DNA from: an uncultured Paracoccaceae bacterium
GTDB taxonomy: Bacteria; Pseudomonadota; Alphaproteobacteria; Rhodobacterales; Rhodobacteraceae
Reading direction: 5' to 3'
Assembly: GCA_947489445.1 (NCBI GenBank)
Contig: CANLDN010000019.1
Span: 1-37,662, forward strand
Length of the DNA: 37,662 nucleotides
Part shown: piece by piece, positions 9,418 through 17,703 of the stretch
Layout: every line of letters begins with the position of its first letter
How positions within the stretch are numbered: the first letter of the stretch is position 1
Translations under genes and position numbers: made by a program
Notes under the pieces: model-generated
Database searches by the model: none
What the model saw: only the letters and a program-made list of their open reading frames with translations
What the model was told of the DNA's origin: nothing

Positions 9418-9451
9418 ATAGTCGCAGGAAAGAGCCCGGATTGCTGCCTTT

Positions 9452-9814
9452 TCACAAAAATCTCCGTGTTGTCTTTCTTTCTTTTGCCGTCATATATCTT
9501 TCACAAGATATCTGAGAAGGGAGTCCCATCGTTCTTAAAAAAAATGCGTCGAGGTCCTTGTCAAGACGATTGGGATCCAGCTTTCCAGCGATGGCGCGTA
9601 AAACCAAAAAAGCTTGTGCCACCTCGGGTTCGCTTTCATTTGGCGCAATCAGTGCCTCATCAGGAAGGTACGCATCGGTGATCTTGTTCGGGTCAAAAAA
9701 GTGTTTGTTGGTGGCCCCGTCAGCAGCCGCTGCGGAAACCGCCTCAATCTCATTGAGCGTCGTGTCCGCACCGCGTTCTTCCAGCATGCAGGCCAGTGAC
9801 GCACTTCCAAACAC
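9452..9814 (-). CDS. Hypothetical protein, 120 residues
   Basis: A GTG-started frame gives an Ala- and Glu-rich soluble protein with the phrase HFFDPNKITDAYLPDEALIA and a following helix-like stretch. It has no signal peptide, membrane segment or recognised motif. It is transcribed away from sctJ, so the 224 bases between them form a divergent region. There is no strong ribosome binding site, so it may be a fragment of a longer lost gene. I do not recognise it. Confidence 0.35.
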   Translation of the reverse strand: MFGSASLACMLEERGADTTLNEIEAVSAAAADGATNKHFFDPNKITDAYLPDEALIAPNESEPEVAQAFLVLRAIAGKLDPNRLDKDLDAFFLRTMGLPSQISCERYMTAKERKTTRRFL

Positions 9815-9862
9815 GCGCTTTCACCCGTTACAAACGCCATTCCCTACGTACTGAATAGGAGG

Positions 9863-9889
9863 GTGGATCAAGCAATTTTTGATCCACCA
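9863..9889. promoter_or_regulatory. Perfect inverted repeat upstream of sctJ
   Basis: GGTGGATCA and TGATCCACC form a perfect nine-base inverted repeat with a nine-base spacer (AGCAATTTT). It sits about 150 bases before the sctJ start, in the divergent region. No T-run follows on either strand, so an operator or protein-binding palindrome is more likely than a terminator. Confidence 0.4.
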
Positions 9890-10038
9890 TCCCGACGCCA
9901 GATTTGGTTTCTGCGCATCGCCACTTGAGAATACGTACGGTGGTGCGTGCCGCTAAGACACGTGCGTAGGTCAGTGTAATGTGGCCGTGGCAACTCATGT
10001 TCTATTGATGACCAAAGCTCCTGTTTTGGAAATGCGCC

Positions 10039-10857
10039 ATGCCCTACCACAGTCGAAAATTGAACCGTTTGGCCCTTGTCGGACTACTTTGCCTGGCCAT
10101 GGCCGGATGCAAAGAAGTGCTGTTTTCCGATCTTGGTGAAACCGAGGCCAATGAAATGGTCGCGGTGCTCGCAGCCACCGGCGTAGTGGCCAGTCGCACC
10201 CGTGACAAGGACAATATCTATTCCATCGAGGTTGAGGCCGATGCCGTTGCTACCGCGACAACGTTGCTGCGCCAACAAGGTTATCCGCGCCCAAAATTCC
10301 AGACGCTGGGCGATGTTTTTGGAGCAGAAGGCATTGTCGATACGCCGTTCGAGCAACATGTCCGCTTCATCCATGCGATGAATGAAGAGCTGTCACGGAC
10401 AGTGTCGGCAATAGCCGGTGTTCAGTCAGCCCGTGTTTTCATCACTGCACCGCCCAAGGATCGATATGCCCGCGAGGCACCGCCTGCTTCGGCTTCAATT
10501 ACAATCAATTATGAGTCCGGCTTCAATGCGGAAGCCAGCGTGTCCAAAATCAAGAGTATCGTGGCACACTCGGTCACCAATCTGGACTATGACAATGTTG
10601 CGGTAGCCTTGTTTCCAGCCGCAGGTCCGGCGGTTCATGTCAATGAACAAACCACCGAACAGCCCACGATTTACGAGGCCGGCCTTTTGCCGACTGGCGC
10701 GTTGCCCCAGCACAACGGCACCGCCGACTGGTTGCTACCGCTGTTGGGTACGCTGAGTCTCAGTTTTGCTGCGCTTCTTTTCCTCTTGAACCGTGCGGGC
10801 ATATCTTTTGGTGCGCTGCTGTCCTCTTCAGACCGCAAGTCAGAAGGAATGGAATGA
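10039..10857 (+). CDS. sctJ: T3SS inner-membrane ring lipoprotein SctJ
   Basis: A 272-residue YscJ/PrgK/RhcJ-family protein that forms the inner-membrane ring with SctD. It has a lipoprotein signal with lipobox LAMAGC and lipidated Cys24. The family's periplasmic fold follows: KEVLFSDLGETEANEMVAVL, then a ring-building domain containing EQHVRFIHAMNEELSRTVSAI and GVQSARVFI. A single C-terminal membrane span (about 230-255, LLPLLGTLSLSFAALLFLL) ends the protein. GGA lies eight bases before the ATG. It is the first gene of the core operon and overlaps sctK. Rhizobial equivalents are NolT/RhcJ. Confidence 0.95.
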   Translation: MPYHSRKLNRLALVGLLCLAMAGCKEVLFSDLGETEANEMVAVLAATGVVASRTRDKDNIYSIEVEADAVATATTLLRQQGYPRPKFQTLGDVFGAEGIVDTPFEQHVRFIHAMNEELSRTVSAIAGVQSARVFITAPPKDRYAREAPPASASITINYESGFNAEASVSKIKSIVAHSVTNLDYDNVAVALFPAAGPAVHVNEQTTEQPTIYEAGLLPTGALPQHNGTADWLLPLLGTLSLSFAALLFLLNRAGISFGALLSSSDRKSEGME

Positions 10858-11435
10858 TGCAATTCTACCCTTTCGCTGGCGCGACACCTCAGCAAGTTCA
10901 TGCTGGTTGGATCGATAGGGCGCTGACAGATATCGAAGATGAGACGTTTCGTCAGTCAATCCTATCAGCACCGCAATTTGCCGAACGAATTGTCACGGAT
11001 CTTGCCGGTGCGGACGGGCACGTAGCGGAACTTGCCGATGATCATCCCATCAAAGCCCTTTTGCGTTTTGTAACGCAGGACCATCTGCATGCAATCGGTC
11101 AGGTGTGGTTTGCACCAGTCCTAGCGGAAACTATGCTGTCCCCTGCACGTCATGGAGCCCCTGAGATCGAAAGCAGGGATCAGTTGCGGCGCCTGATGCG
11201 GTATCGCGACCATGCCACGCCCGACTCAGTTGGCGATCTGCCCCAAAACCCTGATTATGTATATGAAGGCGCGAGTTGTCTTGCAGCATGGCTTTCTGTG
11301 CAACCAGAGGCCCCGATAACGCGCCGTCTGCGTCTTGTATTGCCACCGGAACTTTCCTTTGTGTCGGTCGAACGCATAGCTCTGGTCGGTCGCATCTTAT
11401 CCGACCCAGAATTCGGGAGTATGGGCCGTGGATAG
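10854..11435 (+). CDS. sctK: SctK-like sorting-platform protein
   Basis: A soluble 193-residue protein. Its sequence is too diverged to identify alone, but it lies exactly between sctJ and sctL, where rhizobial loci have NolU and other systems have SctK. SctK proteins link the SctQ pods to the inner-membrane ring. The start overlaps the sctJ stop as ATGATG, with AGAAGG upstream. Visible parts are helices with IKALLRFVTQDHLHAIGQVW and a C-terminal LRLVLPPELSFVSVERIALVG. The stop overlaps the sctL start, consistent with translational coupling. The call rests mainly on position. Confidence 0.6.
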   Translation: MMQFYPFAGATPQQVHAGWIDRALTDIEDETFRQSILSAPQFAERIVTDLAGADGHVAELADDHPIKALLRFVTQDHLHAIGQVWFAPVLAETMLSPARHGAPEIESRDQLRRLMRYRDHATPDSVGDLPQNPDYVYEGASCLAAWLSVQPEAPITRRLRLVLPPELSFVSVERIALVGRILSDPEFGSMGRG

Positions 11436-12087
11436 CGCTTTCGTACCCTGTTCCGCCCAATTCGTGCCGCGCGATATGTTCGATCAGGCCGTTTCCTGCG
11501 TGTCACGTGCGGAGGCTGAGGCGGCGCATGCGACTGATACTGCAATGCTCCAGATCGCCGAACGTCAGGCGGAACTGGATGCGCGTATCGCGGGTTTCGA
11601 AGCCAAACTGGCCGCAGCGGAGGAGACAGCGTTTCGGGATCTAGTGGACCAGCAAGCCGTAACAGCCCGTGCGGCTCAAGCGGAGGAGATCTTGGATCAT
11701 GCCGCCCGGTTTCAGGCTGAGTTGACGGATACGGCGCCGCTTTTGGCGGATCTGGTCGCAACATGTATGCATCGTGTCATCGGTCAGCTTGCCCCGGATG
11801 ATGTTCTGGCCGCGGTAATCAAGGTGGCCGTAGATGAGCTGCGGACGCGGAGCGCGCTCACCTTGCTGGTTGCACCGCAAGATCATGCATCTGTCACCGC
11901 GACAATTGCCGCCGCACCTGAAAAGTTCGCGGCGGTCGCGGATGTCACCGTTGATGCGGATGTTCCCGCTGGAACCATGTATCTGGACGGAACGGGCGGG
12001 TTAACGGATATCGGCCTGTCAACACAGATCAACGCGGTCTGCACGGCATTGCGACAGGCCGAAACACACGATGGTGATCTGTCATGA
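11428..12087 (+). CDS. sctL: T3SS ATPase regulator/stator SctL
   Basis: A 219-residue protein of the SctL/FliH/NolV type, which dimerises and connects the ATPase to the SctQ platform. A long Ala/Glu-rich coiled coil (about residues 25-90, from QAVSCVSRAEAEAAHATDTA) is followed by a globular C-terminal domain resembling V-type ATPase subunit E. The GTG start overlaps the sctK stop by eight bases; GGGAG lies nearby. The end overlaps the sctN start by ATGA. Order and structure agree, though the family is poorly conserved in sequence. Confidence 0.85.
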   Translation: MDSAFVPCSAQFVPRDMFDQAVSCVSRAEAEAAHATDTAMLQIAERQAELDARIAGFEAKLAAAEETAFRDLVDQQAVTARAAQAEEILDHAARFQAELTDTAPLLADLVATCMHRVIGQLAPDDVLAAVIKVAVDELRTRSALTLLVAPQDHASVTATIAAAPEKFAAVADVTVDADVPAGTMYLDGTGGLTDIGLSTQINAVCTALRQAETHDGDLS

Positions 12088-13400
12088 CCGGCCTTGCCAA
12101 TCATGCCGCCGCGTTTCTGGCAGTCGCCCCGCATATCCGACCACGCGCCTGTTTTGGAAAGGTCATTGAGGTGCGTGGCCCGATCCTTCGTGCTGCCTTC
12201 GCCGGATTGCATAATGGAGCTATTTGCGAGGTCATGCGCCCCGGCAGGGCGCGACTATTGGCCGAGGTGATCGGCGTGGCGGAGGAGATCGTCACACTCA
12301 GCCCGTTCGGCAGCACCGACAGGATCGCAGCGGGTGACATCGTTGCCAGAAGTGACGAGGCATTGAGCCTGCCAGCAGGTCCCGCCTTGTTGGGGCGCGT
12401 GGTGGACGCATTCGGGCAACCTTTGGACGGCCAGCCACCCGCTGATGATGCAATGCGCCGCCCTATCCGCTGCGCGGTGCCCGGTGCGATGGACCGCCCG
12501 TTGATCGCAACGCCCTTAGCGACCGGATTACGGGTCATTGATGGCCTCATGACCTTGGGCCGTGGTCAGCGAGTCGGGATTTTTGGCCCACCAGGCGCAG
12601 GTAAATCGACGCTTCTGGCCGCTATTGCGCGTCATACGGCGGCCGATGTGATTGTGATCGGTCTGGTTGGCGAGCGTGGCCGCGAAGTTCGCGAGTTTGT
12701 TGAACGTGATCTACCGCAAAAATCCCGGTCCCGTATTGTCGTGGTAGCGGCTACTTCTGATCGTCCGGCAGTGGAACGCGCGCTTTGTGCCCATAGTGCA
12801 ACCGCCGTCGCAGAATCGTTTCGCGACGCAGGCAAATCGGTGCTTTTGCTGATCGACAGCCTGACCCGCACCGCCCGTGCCCTGCGCGAGATTGGCCTAG
12901 CCGCAGGTGAAGCACCGACCCGGCGGGGTTTTCCCGCTTCGGTCTATCCTGCGCTGCCCGCCATCATCGAACGCGCCGGTCGGACAGAGGCAGGCGACAT
13001 CACTGCGCTTTATACGGTGCTGCTGGAAGACGACAAGCAGGCCGATCCGATTGCCGAAGAGGTCAAGAGCCTGACGGATGGTCATTTCATGCTGAGCCGG
13101 AACCTGGCCGAAAAGGGCCACTATCCTGCGCTGGATGTATTGGAAAGTCTCAGCCGCAGCATGGGAGCCATTGTTCCGCAGTCTCATCGCAACGCTGCGG
13201 CGCGGTTGCGTGCGCTTATGGCGAAGCATCGCGAGATCGAGCTGCTGCTACAGATCGGTGAATACGAACGAGGCAGCGATCCTGAGGCTGATGCAGCGAT
13301 CGCCGCGAAGGATCAGATTGAACGATTTCTTTGCCAGCAGCCCGGCGAAGCAGCCCCATTCGAGAGCACTCTTGCTGGCATGCAGAGGGTAGCGCGATGA
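12084..13400 (+). CDS. sctN: T3SS ATPase SctN
   Basis: A 438-residue hexameric ATPase of the SctN/FliI/RhcN family, which unfolds substrates and releases chaperones at the export gate. Walker A is GPPGAGKST at 168-176, GERGREV at 197-203, and Walker B VLLLID at 253-258. The F1-beta-like segment GEAPTRRGFPASVYPALPA starts at about 275. Length is typical. The start is an ATGA overlap with sctL and the stop an ATGA overlap with sctO. Neighbours (SctJ, K, L, O, Q) and the absence of flagellar structural genes support SctN over FliI. Confidence 0.97.
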   Translation: MTGLANHAAAFLAVAPHIRPRACFGKVIEVRGPILRAAFAGLHNGAICEVMRPGRARLLAEVIGVAEEIVTLSPFGSTDRIAAGDIVARSDEALSLPAGPALLGRVVDAFGQPLDGQPPADDAMRRPIRCAVPGAMDRPLIATPLATGLRVIDGLMTLGRGQRVGIFGPPGAGKSTLLAAIARHTAADVIVIGLVGERGREVREFVERDLPQKSRSRIVVVAATSDRPAVERALCAHSATAVAESFRDAGKSVLLLIDSLTRTARALREIGLAAGEAPTRRGFPASVYPALPAIIERAGRTEAGDITALYTVLLEDDKQADPIAEEVKSLTDGHFMLSRNLAEKGHYPALDVLESLSRSMGAIVPQSHRNAAARLRALMAKHREIELLLQIGEYERGSDPEADAAIAAKDQIERFLCQQPGEAAPFESTLAGMQRVAR

Positions 13401-13876
13401 GCCGCTTGCAGCAGTTGACCAGAATTGCCGAAATTTCTGCGCTACACCGACGCCGCGCGGGTCGCAGGTTGGAGGCCGCCGCCAAACTGGAGCAGCAGCG
13501 CCAGACAATGGCCAAGGACGGTCGCGCCGCGCAAGCAGATGTAGCCCGCAGGGCGGAGACCTACATTGCCCGCCGGTTCGCCGCGTTGACGCAGGATGAC
13601 TGCAGCGGTGCATTCCTGTCGAGCCTCGCTTTTGGACACCGACAGGCCAATTTGGATGCCGCTGCCGCCGTTATCAAGGCTGATCGGTTGGCCGAACGTC
13701 ATCGGGACGCGGTGAAGGCGCGCGCGAAACAGGCGCGCGCATTGCTTAGGGCCGAGCAAGTCATGGTCCAACATATCAGGCTTGCCGATGATGCTGTCGC
13801 TGCAGCCCTTTCTGACATCGATGCGGCTGAAGATCATGAGGCGCACGACATCCATGCAGGGAAGATACAACCATGA
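13397..13876 (+). CDS. sctO: T3SS central stalk protein SctO
   Basis: A 159-residue, highly charged helical protein predicted to form one long coiled coil (RRRAGRRLEAAAKLEQQRQT and later AKQARALLRAEQVMVQHI). SctO (YscO/FliJ; rhizobial Y4yJ) is the stalk that sits in the ATPase ring and contacts SctV. The ATG at 13397 overlaps the sctN stop as ATGA and is preferred to an upstream start within sctN. The stop overlaps the sctQ start. Low sequence conservation means the call relies on coiled-coil character and gene order. Confidence 0.85.
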   Translation: MSRLQQLTRIAEISALHRRRAGRRLEAAAKLEQQRQTMAKDGRAAQADVARRAETYIARRFAALTQDDCSGAFLSSLAFGHRQANLDAAAAVIKADRLAERHRDAVKARAKQARALLRAEQVMVQHIRLADDAVAAALSDIDAAEDHEAHDIHAGKIQP

Positions 13877-14895
13877 CATTTCATAATCCTATCACCTTAA
13901 ACAAAGCTAACTTTCAGCCTTTCATATGGCCCGAGCTACCCGAATTGGATGCAAAAAACACGGTGCCTTTGCCAACCGCCGGCATCTTTACACATCAGCT
14001 TGCTGGACAGGCGGTGGCGCTGACTGGTCCAGTTGCGGTGCCGGACGGATTGACGCTGACACTGACCATTCGGTTTGGTGACGAAGAAATCTTCGTACTA
14101 TGCCCAGCAGATGCGCTGGGCACACTGATGACCCTGCATGATGTTGTGGATGACTGGCAGCGCTACACGCCTGCGACAACCACGATAGTGTTCGAGTATC
14201 TGCTAACGGACGCCCTTGCCCCGGCCGTTGACGCAATGGGCGGCCCCTTTGAGGTGGTTGCAGTCGCTCAGGATGCGGGAACCGCGCCTGTATTTGGTTT
14301 TAAGGTCGCGCTGAAGAGCGGGCTGGAACTTACACTTGGTATTGCCGGATCGGATCGCATTCTTACGGCGCTTAGTGATCTATTCGCCGCCCATGTGGTG
14401 CCGCCAAAGCCACCAGAACTGGACTATCTTCCCTTTACCGTCGCGTTGTTGGGCCCATCATTCACCCTTGTCCAAAGCGTGATCGCGGCCAGTGCGCCCG
14501 GTGATGGCTTTTTGTTGGAAACTGATTGGTCAACACTGGCGCGCGCCGAACTTGCTGTCGCTGGCCAGGTCTGTGCGAGGGCCAGCTGCGGCGCGGACGG
14601 TTTCCGGCTGAAACACCCCCCATCATTTCCCGCATCACAGGAGACACCCATGTCCACCACAGCAGAATTCCACACTGTCGATCAGGCGGACTTGCCCGTC
14701 AAGTTGCGCATAGCATTGGGCGAGACCGCACTGACGCTGTCCCAATTGCGAGAGCTGCAGACCGGAAGCGTCCTGCCTTTTGCCGAAGAAATGCCCGCCA
14801 CCGTTGGTCTGACCGCGAATGGCAAGCCGTTTGGCCGGGGCGAACTGGTCCGTATTGACGGGCAGGTCGCGGTCCGACTGACCGAAATCGGTTAA
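13873..14895 (+). CDS. sctQ: T3SS C-ring/sorting-platform protein SctQ
   Basis: A 340-residue SctQ/YscQ/HrcQ protein that forms the cytoplasmic pods recruiting ATPase and substrates. The N-terminal two thirds are diverged. The C-terminal 80 residues are a SpoA (FliN-like) domain: ADLPVKLRIALGETALTLSQ, LRELQTGSVLPFAEEMPATV, then GRGELVRIDGQVAVRLTEIG. The start overlaps sctO by ATGA. An in-frame ATG at codon 260, preceded by AGGAG, could produce the SpoA domain as a separate 81-residue protein, as known for YscQ-C and SpaO-C. Confidence 0.92.
   Translation: MTFHNPITLNKANFQPFIWPELPELDAKNTVPLPTAGIFTHQLAGQAVALTGPVAVPDGLTLTLTIRFGDEEIFVLCPADALGTLMTLHDVVDDWQRYTPATTTIVFEYLLTDALAPAVDAMGGPFEVVAVAQDAGTAPVFGFKVALKSGLELTLGIAGSDRILTALSDLFAAHVVPPKPPELDYLPFTVALLGPSFTLVQSVIAASAPGDGFLLETDWSTLARAELAVAGQVCARASCGADGFRLKHPPSFPASQETPMSTTAEFHTVDQADLPVKLRIALGETALTLSQLRELQTGSVLPFAEEMPATVGLTANGKPFGRGELVRIDGQVAVRLTEIG
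14639..14652 (+). promoter_or_regulatory. Internal ribosome binding site and start for SctQ-C
   Basis: AGGAG at 14639-14643, six bases, then ATG at 14650-14652, in frame with sctQ at codon 260. It lies at the linker just before the SpoA domain. The predicted product spans 14650-14895 and is 81 residues. This Shine-Dalgarno is better than those of several genes in the operon. Confidence 0.7.
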
Positions 14896-14900
14896 CGACA

Positions 14901-15545
14901 ATGGAAAGCCTCACGACCCCCCTCATCATCAGCTTTCTGTCTGGTTTCATGATCCTTGCGGTTCTCACGCTGACCTCGTTTGTCAAGCTGTCGGTCGTGT
15001 TCATGATTGTCCGTCAGGCGCTGGGATTGCAGCAGGTGCCATCGAATTTGGTGCTGATGGCGCTTGCCGGATTTACGGCTGTATTCATCTCAATGCCGGT
15101 GTTCACAGAGTCAATATCAGCTTTGACACAGGCCGATGGTGACCTGACCACACCGTTTGGGCTCTATGGATTATGGCAGGTTGGTATCGCCCCGTTTCAG
15201 GACTTCATCATAAACAATATCGACCCGCAGCATCTCGATTTCTTTGTCACGGTATCCAACGATCTTTGGGCCGGATCGGGTATGACTGGCAGCCAATCGG
15301 ATTTCATCATTCAGGTACCATCCTTCATGGTTTCGGAACTGACCGAAGCCTTCCGGATGGGTTTTCTGATCTACCTGCCATTCGTGGCCATTGATCTGGT
15401 TGTTACGGCGATCCTTATGGCGCTGGGCATGCAGATGGTGCAGCCCAACATCATCGCGACACCATTTAAGCTGCTGACCTTTGTCTTTGTCGATGGCTGG
15501 GCGCGCTTGGTCGAGGGGCTGGTGCTGAGTTATGGAGTCGTCTGA
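14901..15545 (+). CDS. sctR: T3SS export-gate protein SctR
   Basis: A 214-residue SctR/FliP-family membrane protein, part of the SctRST entry gate. The N-terminal membrane segment is followed by TSFVKLSVVFMIVRQALGLQ and QVPSNLVLMALAGF, near-invariant in the family, then a periplasmic loop. Later come FMVSELTEAFRMGFLIYLPF and DLVVTAILMALGMQMV, also signature segments. Start is five bases after the sctQ stop. The stop overlaps the sctS start as TGATG, giving strong coupling. Confidence 0.97.
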   Translation: MESLTTPLIISFLSGFMILAVLTLTSFVKLSVVFMIVRQALGLQQVPSNLVLMALAGFTAVFISMPVFTESISALTQADGDLTTPFGLYGLWQVGIAPFQDFIINNIDPQHLDFFVTVSNDLWAGSGMTGSQSDFIIQVPSFMVSELTEAFRMGFLIYLPFVAIDLVVTAILMALGMQMVQPNIIATPFKLLTFVFVDGWARLVEGLVLSYGVV

Positions 15546-15817
15546 TGGAATTTGACCCATCATTTTCGTCGCTTCTGGTAAGTTTTATGGTCGATGTGGC
15601 TATCTTGGCCGGTGTGCCATTGGCCATCGCGACACTGTCCGGTTTTCTGGTGTCTTTCTTTCAGGCCGTGACCCAAATCCAGGATCAAACGCTATCGCAG
15701 ACAATCAAGATTACTGCTGTCGTTCTGGTACTGCTGGTTTTTGGAACCCGGCTGAGCGGTCCGCTGATGAATTCCACCGTTGAGATCTTTGAAGATTTTG
15801 CGGTCCTCGCGCGGTAG
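15545..15817 (+). CDS. sctS: T3SS export-gate protein SctS
   Basis: A 90-residue protein with two membrane helices (about 17-37 and 53-72), the expected size and topology for SctS/FliQ. The loop SFFQAVTQIQDQTLSQTIKI is the conserved family loop that helps close the gate. The start overlaps the sctR stop. It assembles with SctR and SctT in the export gate. Confidence 0.96.
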   Translation: MEFDPSFSSLLVSFMVDVAILAGVPLAIATLSGFLVSFFQAVTQIQDQTLSQTIKITAVVLVLLVFGTRLSGPLMNSTVEIFEDFAVLAR

Positions 15818-15828
15818 GCGGGCCTGAA

Positions 15829-16638
15829 ATGGATGATGTTGTCACTCTTATCACGGCCAACGGTATTGTCGCTATTTACCCCATCTTGTTTATGACGGTG
15901 CTGCGCCCGTTTGGACTTTTGATGGGGTTTTTGGCGTTCAGCTGGGCCATGCGTGGTGCACAAATGCTGCGGATAGCCATTGCGATTGCCCTGACCCTAC
16001 CGGTGATGGCGGGAAACGCACCGGCATTTGAACGTCTCATCAGTTTGACATCTGTCACTGCCTTTCTACCCATCGCGATGAAAGAGCTGATCATCGGTTA
16101 TGGTCTGGGACTGCTGGCATCGCTGCCATTCTTTGCCCTCCAATATGCCGGTGCCATCACGGATGCATTTCGCGGTGAAAGCGATACGGGCAATCCGGAT
16201 CCGACTGGCGGCACGCTGCACACGTTTTCAACTGCATATCTGGTCATCGGGTTTTTCGCTTTCTTCAGTCTGGGCGGTTTCGAGGCACTGGTGCGCAATC
16301 TGTACCGCACATATGATATCTGGCCGCTGGATGCCGGTTTACCGAACCTCGACAGCGCCGCCGCCTTGCGTGCGGGCGATATGCTGACCTCTACCCTGAT
16401 GACGACGTTTGTTGTCGCGCTGCCACTTCTGGCCATGTTGGTCGTGATCGAGCTATCGATGGGGATTGCCGCCCGGCTGGGCCGGCGGTTCAACCTTTAT
16501 GATATGGCATTTCCAATCAAAAATCTGGTGACTGTACTCACCCTGCCACTCATTATGTGGGTTGTCTGGCAGGTATCAGCGACCCGGCTGATCGAAGCTG
16601 AGGATGCGTTTCCAATGCTGCAAGGTCTTTTCAGATGA
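15829..16638 (+). CDS. sctT: T3SS export-gate protein SctT
   Basis: A 269-residue SctT/FliR-family membrane protein with about six hydrophobic segments. Recognisable motifs are KELIIGYGLGLLASLPFFAL, GAITDAFRG and the C-terminal FNLYDMAFPIKNLVTVLTLP. It forms the cap of the SctRST gate complex. GGCGGG lies shortly before the ATG. The stop overlaps the sctU start by ATGA. Confidence 0.95.
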   Translation: MDDVVTLITANGIVAIYPILFMTVLRPFGLLMGFLAFSWAMRGAQMLRIAIAIALTLPVMAGNAPAFERLISLTSVTAFLPIAMKELIIGYGLGLLASLPFFALQYAGAITDAFRGESDTGNPDPTGGTLHTFSTAYLVIGFFAFFSLGGFEALVRNLYRTYDIWPLDAGLPNLDSAAALRAGDMLTSTLMTTFVVALPLLAMLVVIELSMGIAARLGRRFNLYDMAFPIKNLVTVLTLPLIMWVVWQVSATRLIEAEDAFPMLQGLFR

Positions 16639-17675
16639 GCGATGGATCAGAAGACAAGAAGCATCCTGCATCAGATACAAAGCTGCGAAAGCAGCGGGAA
16701 AAGGGATCGGTCCCCAGTGGACAGGAGAGCGCGGGTTTCTTCGCTTGCGCCATCGGATTATTACTGTTGCTTGCTAGTGCCGATTTGATCTGGGAACACA
16801 TCAAGGAGATGGTTATTCTGGTTTTCGACCAGATAACCCTGCCTTTTGAAGAGGCTCAGGAAGTCAGCCTGAATGGTTTGCGGAAGTCCATCTCCAGGAT
16901 TCTGCTGCCGATTGTTGGGCTGGTTGTCATCGGCAGTTTTCTTGTGATTCTGATTTATAACAAGGGTTTCTTATTCTCGATGAAACCCGTCACGCCACAA
17001 ATGTCCCGTGTTTCACCGATGCAGGGGCTGAAACGGATCTTTGGCAGACGCGGCATGACGGAAACCGTCGTTTCGGTTGTGCGGATCACGATATGGTTGG
17101 TGATCGCTGGCGGGCTTGGTCTTTGGGCTGTTTACGAACTGGCAGCGCAATGGCCCTGTTCGGGAAGTTGCGCGGTCAATGAGATCGTTCCGATCTTCCG
17201 CCTGCTTACCATCCTTGCGATCATCTTGATGTGTCTTGCAGCCATAGCGGATATGATTGTGCAGCGTAGCGTCTTTCTGCAAGAGCAGAAGATGACGGAG
17301 ACCGAGCAGAAAAACGAACGAAAAGAACAATCCGGCGCACCCGAGCTGCGTCAGGAGCGCCGCCGCCGCATGCGCGAGGCCAACCAGCCCCTTCGCAAGG
17401 CCAATCCACAGAACGCGACGATGTGCATCTTCTTTGGCGACCGGGCAATTGCGATCGAATTCCAACCGCCGGAAGTACACTTGCCCTATGTTGTGGCGAA
17501 AGCCGCAACGGCTGAGGAAAGCCGTCGCCTGCGAAAACTGGTCACCGCCAATGGATGGCCGGAAACCGAAAATGAGAAACTGGTTCGGGGCGGGATGACA
17601 ACCGCGCCGGGCGACGTTCTTGACCATACGCTGTTTGCAGAGTTTGTTTCGGTCGTCCAGGAAATGTTCGATTAG
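16635..17675 (+). CDS. sctU: T3SS switch protein SctU with atypical NPQN site
   Basis: A 346-residue SctU/YscU/FlhB-family protein. A charged N-terminus (SEDKKHPASDTKLRKQREKG) precedes four membrane helices up to about residue 211. A charged linker follows, then the cytoplasmic domain. Family members self-cleave between Asn and Pro of an almost invariant NPTH. Here residues 257-260 are NPQN (17403-17414), so Asn-Pro is kept but Thr and His are lost. The rest of the domain aligns normally, with LPYVVAKAATAEESRRLRKL and APGDVLDHTLFAEFV. Last gene of the plus-strand core operon; it converges with the next gene 28 bases away. Confidence 0.95.
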   Translation: MSDGSEDKKHPASDTKLRKQREKGSVPSGQESAGFFACAIGLLLLLASADLIWEHIKEMVILVFDQITLPFEEAQEVSLNGLRKSISRILLPIVGLVVIGSFLVILIYNKGFLFSMKPVTPQMSRVSPMQGLKRIFGRRGMTETVVSVVRITIWLVIAGGLGLWAVYELAAQWPCSGSCAVNEIVPIFRLLTILAIILMCLAAIADMIVQRSVFLQEQKMTETEQKNERKEQSGAPELRQERRRRMREANQPLRKANPQNATMCIFFGDRAIAIEFQPPEVHLPYVVAKAATAEESRRLRKLVTANGWPETENEKLVRGGMTTAPGDVLDHTLFAEFVSVVQEMFD

Positions 17676-17703
17676 CAATGCCTGCTGCTAAAATCGATCC
17701 CAG

